From Clostridia bacterium (GTDB lineage: Bacteria > Bacillota > Clostridia > Christensenellales > Borkfalkiaceae), in assembly GCA_017625565.1 (NCBI GenBank), contig JAGAKN010000014.1:1-64000 (forward strand): 64,000 nucleotides of DNA. Reading direction: 5' to 3'. Positions 60,391 to 64,000 of the stretch are shown piece after piece (within the stretch, counting starts at the first letter, position 1; each line of letters begins with the position of its first letter). The notes below the pieces were generated by a model. The model worked only from the letters and a program-made list of their open reading frames with translations, made no database searches and was not told where the DNA came from. Position numbers and translations under genes: made by a program.

Positions 60391-62820
60391 ATGAAAGCGC
60401 CTTTAAGTTGGTTAAAAGATTACGTAGAGATAGACGTTTCCGCGGAAGAGCTTGCGAATAAACTCTTTTCCTGCGGTTTTGAAGTGGAAGAATTGTCCTA
60501 TTTGGGCAGTAAAATCGATCGGGTAGTCGTTGGCGAAGTCAAAGCGTTGACTCCCCATCCCGATAGCGATCATATGCAAATTTGCGTTGTCGACTGTGGG
60601 GAAGAACACGGTAGAGAAATCCAAATCGTCACGGGTGCGTCCAACGTATACGTAGGGATGAAAACCCCTTGCGCGTTGGATAATTCCGTTGTCGTCGAAA
60701 GCAATCCTGCCGTGTTGGAAAAAAATCCCGATGCGGTGAAGAAGATCAAGAAAGGAAAGCTCCGTGGGGTAGAATCTTTCGGTATGCTTTGTTCGGGGGA
60801 AGAACTCGGGATCAACGACGATTTCTATCCTGGTGCAGAAGTGGACGGGCTGTTGGATTTGGATAAGAGTGCGCCCGTTGGGGAAGATATTCGTAAAATC
60901 GTCGGTTTAGACGATTGGATTTTCGATATTTCGATTACGGCGAACCGTCCCGATTGTCAATGTATTTTCGGGATTGCGCGCGAAGTGGCGGCGGTGTTGA
61001 AGAAACCTTTAAAACAACCGAATATTTCGTTTACGGCAAAGAAAACGAGCGCAAAACCGATCACGGTAGAAGTGCTTGCGCCCGAGCTTTGTCCGCGCTA
61101 CGTAGGTCGCTACGTAGAAAACGTAAAGGACGGGGAAACGCCTGCTTGGATGCGTCGACGTTTGGCGATTTCGGGGATTCGTTCGATTTCTCCGATCGTC
61201 GATATCACCAACTTTGTATTGTTGGAACTCGGTCAACCCATGCACGCGTTTGACGCGGACGATTTGGGGGATCGGAAGATTGTCGTTCGTCGCGCGGAAC
61301 AAGGCGAAAAGATCGTCACGCTCGATGAAAAGGAATTCACGTTGACGACGGAAAATCTTGTCATTTGCGACGGGAAAAAGCCCGTTGCGTTGGCGGGGAT
61401 TATGGGTGGTTTGAATAGCGAAATCAAGGCTACGACGAAAAATGTGTTCTTTGAATCGGCGAAATTTGCGCGGGACAACGTGCGGAAAACGTCTAGGGCG
61501 CTTGGGCAATCTTCGGATTCGTCGTCTAGATTTGAAAAGGGCGTGGATGCGTATACAAACGAGTTTGGTATGTCGCGCGCGTTGCATTTGATAGAAGAAC
61601 TCGGTTGCGGTAGCGTGACGGAGCTTTGTCAAGACGTTTGCGCGGTTTCGCTCGCGCCGAGAACAATGACGGCGAGCATTACCAAAATCAATGCGCTCCT
61701 TGGGATTCAAGTTCCGAATGCGGAAATGCAATCGATCTTAGAACGGTTGGATTTTAAACCGCAAATCGACGGTGACAAGTTGACGGTGGAAATCCCCGGG
61801 TATCGCGATGACGTAGACGGATATCCCGACCTTGCGGAAGAAATCATTCGTATGTACGGATACGAACATATCCTTCCGACGTTCTTGGATAGCGCGCGCG
61901 TGACGGGTGGTGGGCTTACCGACGAGCAAAAACGGGAATTGCACCTGAAGAACTTGCTTTGCGTGCAGGGTTTTTCGGAAGCGTATAATTATTCGTTCTA
62001 TTCCCCGAAAGATTTCGATTTGATGAAACTCGCGCCCGAAGCCGAAGAACGCAGGGCGGTAAAAATACGCAACCCGATCAGTGAAGAACTGTCTGTCATG
62101 CGAACGTTCCTTGCGCCGTCGATGTTGCAAAACGCCGTGCGGAATATCCGCCGTGGGAACGACGAGGGTAGAGAGTTTGAAATTGCCAACGTATATTTCC
62201 CGATGCAAGAGAATGTGCAACCCAAGGAATGTAAACGCTTGGTATTGGGGATTTGGGGCGGAGAAAACGACTTCTTCGATATGAAAGGCGCGATGGAGCG
62301 CGTCGCGGAAAACTTCCACGTGACGTTCGGCTTAGAACGCGCGAAAAAATCCTATTTGCATCCCGGCGTATCGGCGAACGTACTCCTTGACGGCGAAGTG
62401 ATCGGTTCGTTTGGGGAACTCGATCCGGCGATTGCGTTGTCGCTCGGCTTGGATAAAAAGGTGTTCCTTGGCGAGTTGGATCTTGATAAACTCCTGCAAA
62501 AGGACGACGGGGTAGTATATACGAATTTGCCGAAATTCCCTGCGGTAGAACGTGACCTTGCGTTGCTTGCGGACGAAAAATTGACTTGCGCGGAGATTGA
62601 AGACGTATTATTGCATTCCTGCAAATACGTGACCAAAGCGCGACTCTTTGACGTATACCGTGGCGGGCAAGTTCCCGAAGGAAAGAAGAGTATGGCGTTT
62701 ACGCTGACGTTTACCCCCGATATGCAGGCGGAAAAAGCGTTCACTCCCGAAACGTTGGACGGGTTCGTGAAAAAGATTTTGGGCAATCTCAAGTTCAAGC
62801 TTGGCGTAGAACTTCGTTGA
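60391..62820 (+). CDS. pheT: phenylalanyl-tRNA synthetase beta subunit
   Basis: 809 residues, normal size. An N-terminal tRNA-binding OB domain (about 39-155, with TPHPDSDHMQICVVDCG), the B3/B4 editing region, B5 domain, catalytic-like core, and the C-terminal ferredoxin-fold anticodon-binding domain (about 713-809, with PKFPAVERDLALL). It binds tRNA-Phe and edits mischarged Tyr. It starts 17 bases after pheS with AAAGGAGAG, so the two are cotranscribed under the T-box. Confidence 0.97.
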   Translation: MKAPLSWLKDYVEIDVSAEELANKLFSCGFEVEELSYLGSKIDRVVVGEVKALTPHPDSDHMQICVVDCGEEHGREIQIVTGASNVYVGMKTPCALDNSVVVESNPAVLEKNPDAVKKIKKGKLRGVESFGMLCSGEELGINDDFYPGAEVDGLLDLDKSAPVGEDIRKIVGLDDWIFDISITANRPDCQCIFGIAREVAAVLKKPLKQPNISFTAKKTSAKPITVEVLAPELCPRYVGRYVENVKDGETPAWMRRRLAISGIRSISPIVDITNFVLLELGQPMHAFDADDLGDRKIVVRRAEQGEKIVTLDEKEFTLTTENLVICDGKKPVALAGIMGGLNSEIKATTKNVFFESAKFARDNVRKTSRALGQSSDSSSRFEKGVDAYTNEFGMSRALHLIEELGCGSVTELCQDVCAVSLAPRTMTASITKINALLGIQVPNAEMQSILERLDFKPQIDGDKLTVEIPGYRDDVDGYPDLAEEIIRMYGYEHILPTFLDSARVTGGGLTDEQKRELHLKNLLCVQGFSEAYNYSFYSPKDFDLMKLAPEAEERRAVKIRNPISEELSVMRTFLAPSMLQNAVRNIRRGNDEGREFEIANVYFPMQENVQPKECKRLVLGIWGGENDFFDMKGAMERVAENFHVTFGLERAKKSYLHPGVSANVLLDGEVIGSFGELDPAIALSLGLDKKVFLGELDLDKLLQKDDGVVYTNLPKFPAVERDLALLADEKLTCAEIEDVLLHSCKYVTKARLFDVYRGGQVPEGKKSMAFTLTFTPDMQAEKAFTPETLDGFVKKILGNLKFKLGVELR

Positions 62821-62836
62821 CGGTAAGGGGTTGTCT

Positions 62837-63718
62837 GTGAAAAGAACGGAAAAAATACAAACTTTCGGGTTTTTCAACGTGCATAAACCGTCGGGCGTCG
62901 TTTCGTCCAAGGTTGTTAACAAGCTGAAATGGTTGACGGGCGTACCTTGTGGACATATGGGTACGCTCGACCCGTTGGCGAGTGGCGTTTTGCCCGTCGG
63001 TGTGGGCAATGCAACCCGATTGTTCGATTATTTTTTGAATAAGGAGAAGGAATACGTCGCAGAGTTTACGTTCGGCGTATCGTCGGATACGTTGGATTCG
63101 ACGGGAGAGCTTGTCTACGGCGGTAGAATTCCGACTGTTTCGGAGATAGAAAGCGCGTTGCCGTTGCTCGTTGGCGACGTGATGCAAATGCCCCCGAAAT
63201 ACAGCGCGAAAAACGTCAACGGTCGGCGTGGTTATGATTTGGCTCGCGCTGGGATCGAGTTTGAATTACAACCCAAAGCGGTTCGGATCGATAATGTGGA
63301 ATTGCTCGGGGTTGGGGAAACGGAAAATGCCTACCGTTTCAAAATTCGTTGCGGAGGGGGTACGTATATCCGTTCGATCGCGAGAGATTTGGCGACGGCA
63401 CTAGATACGAACGCCGTGATGAGTAGCCTACTTCGCACGAAAAGTGGCGTATTTACTTTGGAAAACTCCGTGGATTTTTCGGAGTTGGAAAAAGATCCGA
63501 CGCTAGAAACGTTGGAAAAGTATCTAATCCCCACCGAGAGTGTTTTGCCTTTTTCAAAAATACGGTTATCGGCAACGGACGAGAGAAAGATTTTTAACGG
63601 CTTGAAGGTGAAAACGGATTTTCCCGACGGGACGTATACGATCGATAAAGACGGTATTTTTTACGGCTTGGCGACGGTGGAAAACGGCTTGGCGAGAACA
63701 AAGACGAAATTATGTTAA
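62837..63718 (+). CDS. truB: tRNA pseudouridine-55 synthase
   Basis: 293 residues from a GTG at 62837; TAAGGGG sits six bases upstream, whereas the in-frame TTG at 62831 directly abuts that site. It makes pseudouridine 55 in the T arm of tRNAs. The N-terminal NVHKPSGVVSSKVV and catalytic GHMGTLDPLASGVLP (with the active Asp near residue 42) are present, followed by the usual PPKYSAKNVNGRRGYDLAR. It follows pheT by 16 bases and overlaps the next gene by seven bases. Confidence 0.95.
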   Translation: MKRTEKIQTFGFFNVHKPSGVVSSKVVNKLKWLTGVPCGHMGTLDPLASGVLPVGVGNATRLFDYFLNKEKEYVAEFTFGVSSDTLDSTGELVYGGRIPTVSEIESALPLLVGDVMQMPPKYSAKNVNGRRGYDLARAGIEFELQPKAVRIDNVELLGVGETENAYRFKIRCGGGTYIRSIARDLATALDTNAVMSSLLRTKSGVFTLENSVDFSELEKDPTLETLEKYLIPTESVLPFSKIRLSATDERKIFNGLKVKTDFPDGTYTIDKDGIFYGLATVENGLARTKTKLC

Positions 63719-64000
63719 AGACAGTTTGGTTGACGGAACAACGGGATATGCGAAAGGGCACAGCGATGTTGCTCGGCGGATTTGACGGCTTGCATTTGGG
63801 ACACCGCTATCTTTTAGCGCGCGCGAAATCGCATGCTTTACCCGTTGGACTTATGACCATTGTCGACGGCAAGTCGGACGGAAATTTGTTTACTTTTTCG
63901 GAACGGGAACGCATTTTTTTGCGTAGTGGCGCGGATTTTGTGTTCGAGTTGCCCTTTGCGGAAATCAAGGACCTTACCCCGACGGAGTTTATCGATTTGC
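63712..64000 (+). CDS. ribF: RibF-type riboflavin kinase/FAD synthetase, 3' truncated by window end
   Basis: The visible 96 codons start at ATG 63712, within the last codons of truB (seven-base overlap). The nucleotidyltransferase signature GGFDGLHLGH is clear at residues 23-32. In standard RibF the next strand ends in TFxPHP; here that strand reads GLMTIVDGKSDGN followed by LFTFSERERIF, so the phosphate-binding part is different. The truB-ribF order is a common Bacillota arrangement. The kinase domain would lie beyond the edge. Confidence 0.8.
   Translation, partial: MLKTVWLTEQRDMRKGTAMLLGGFDGLHLGHRYLLARAKSHALPVGLMTIVDGKSDGNLFTFSERERIFLRSGADFVFELPFAEIKDLTPTEFIDL

Overview
The window looks like a chromosome segment of a low-to-moderate GC Bacillota, most likely a clostridial gut-type bacterium. 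The support is sigma-A promoters with 17-18 bp spacers, strong AGGAGG-type ribosome sites, an mcsA-mcsB-clpC operon, a T-box leader on pheST, archaeal-type ProRS, type II dehydroquinase, many lipobox lipoproteins and BspA/InlB-type repeat proteins. Two intergenic candidate Spo0A boxes and a divergent cysteine desulfurase/DUF3343 pair fit Clostridia. The exact lineage cannot be read from the sequence. Base composition and codon use look even throughout; no phage, transposon, CRISPR array or rRNA was seen.

Layout. (1) 1-7373: the end of an acidic InlB-repeat protein, then a MoxR ATPase, a DUF58 protein and two large membrane-anchored von Willebrand A (vWA) proteins, all in one operon. (2) 7449-24484: four very large exported proteins, namely a BspA-type leucine-rich lipoprotein, a 1.66 kaa InlB/beta-module lipoprotein, a 2.48 kaa subtilase fused to leucine-rich repeats and a C-terminal membrane anchor, and an InlB/GLUG-like lipoprotein. 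(3) 24510-32048: a complete oligopeptide ABC importer (binding protein, two permeases, two ATPases) and a small membrane protein. Regions 2 and 3 together read as a surface protein-degradation and peptide-uptake locus.

(4) 32188-35962: a small zinc-ribbon protein, nagB (minus strand), an AzgA-type purine permease, tRNA-Ser(GCU) and inorganic pyrophosphatase, mostly single units with their own promoters and terminators. (5) 36120-40128: three tandem paralogues of an unrecognised eight-helix membrane family; the last carries a C-terminal zinc ribbon that closely resembles the stand-alone zinc-ribbon protein of region 4. This is the best candidate for an undescribed system. (6) 40190-41620: proS. 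(7) 41766-46620: an XRE-type regulator with a membrane tail, apparently made from a leaderless mRNA and preceded by a long inverted repeat, followed by mcsA-mcsB-clpC. It occupies the place where ctsR usually lies.

(8) 46635-52628: the shikimate operon aroC-aroB-aroA-aroE-aroQ-aroK plus a short-chain dehydrogenase. (9) 52631-55964: small hypothetical genes, a cysteine desulfurase-like enzyme, a DUF3343 protein, a possible 11-codon micro-ORF, endonuclease III and a pair of small helical proteins. (10) 56041-59006: GH36 alpha-galactosidase and an MscL channel with an unusual Ala/Glu/Lys tail. (11) 59025-64000: a T-box leader with a Phe specifier controlling pheS-pheT, with truB and a partial ribF following.

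Two themes recur. Several mRNAs seem leaderless or nearly so (the XRE regulator, nth, possibly the 95-aa gene at 52918), and several genes have a hairpin abutting or including their Shine-Dalgarno site (7449, 10425, 37540, 55504).
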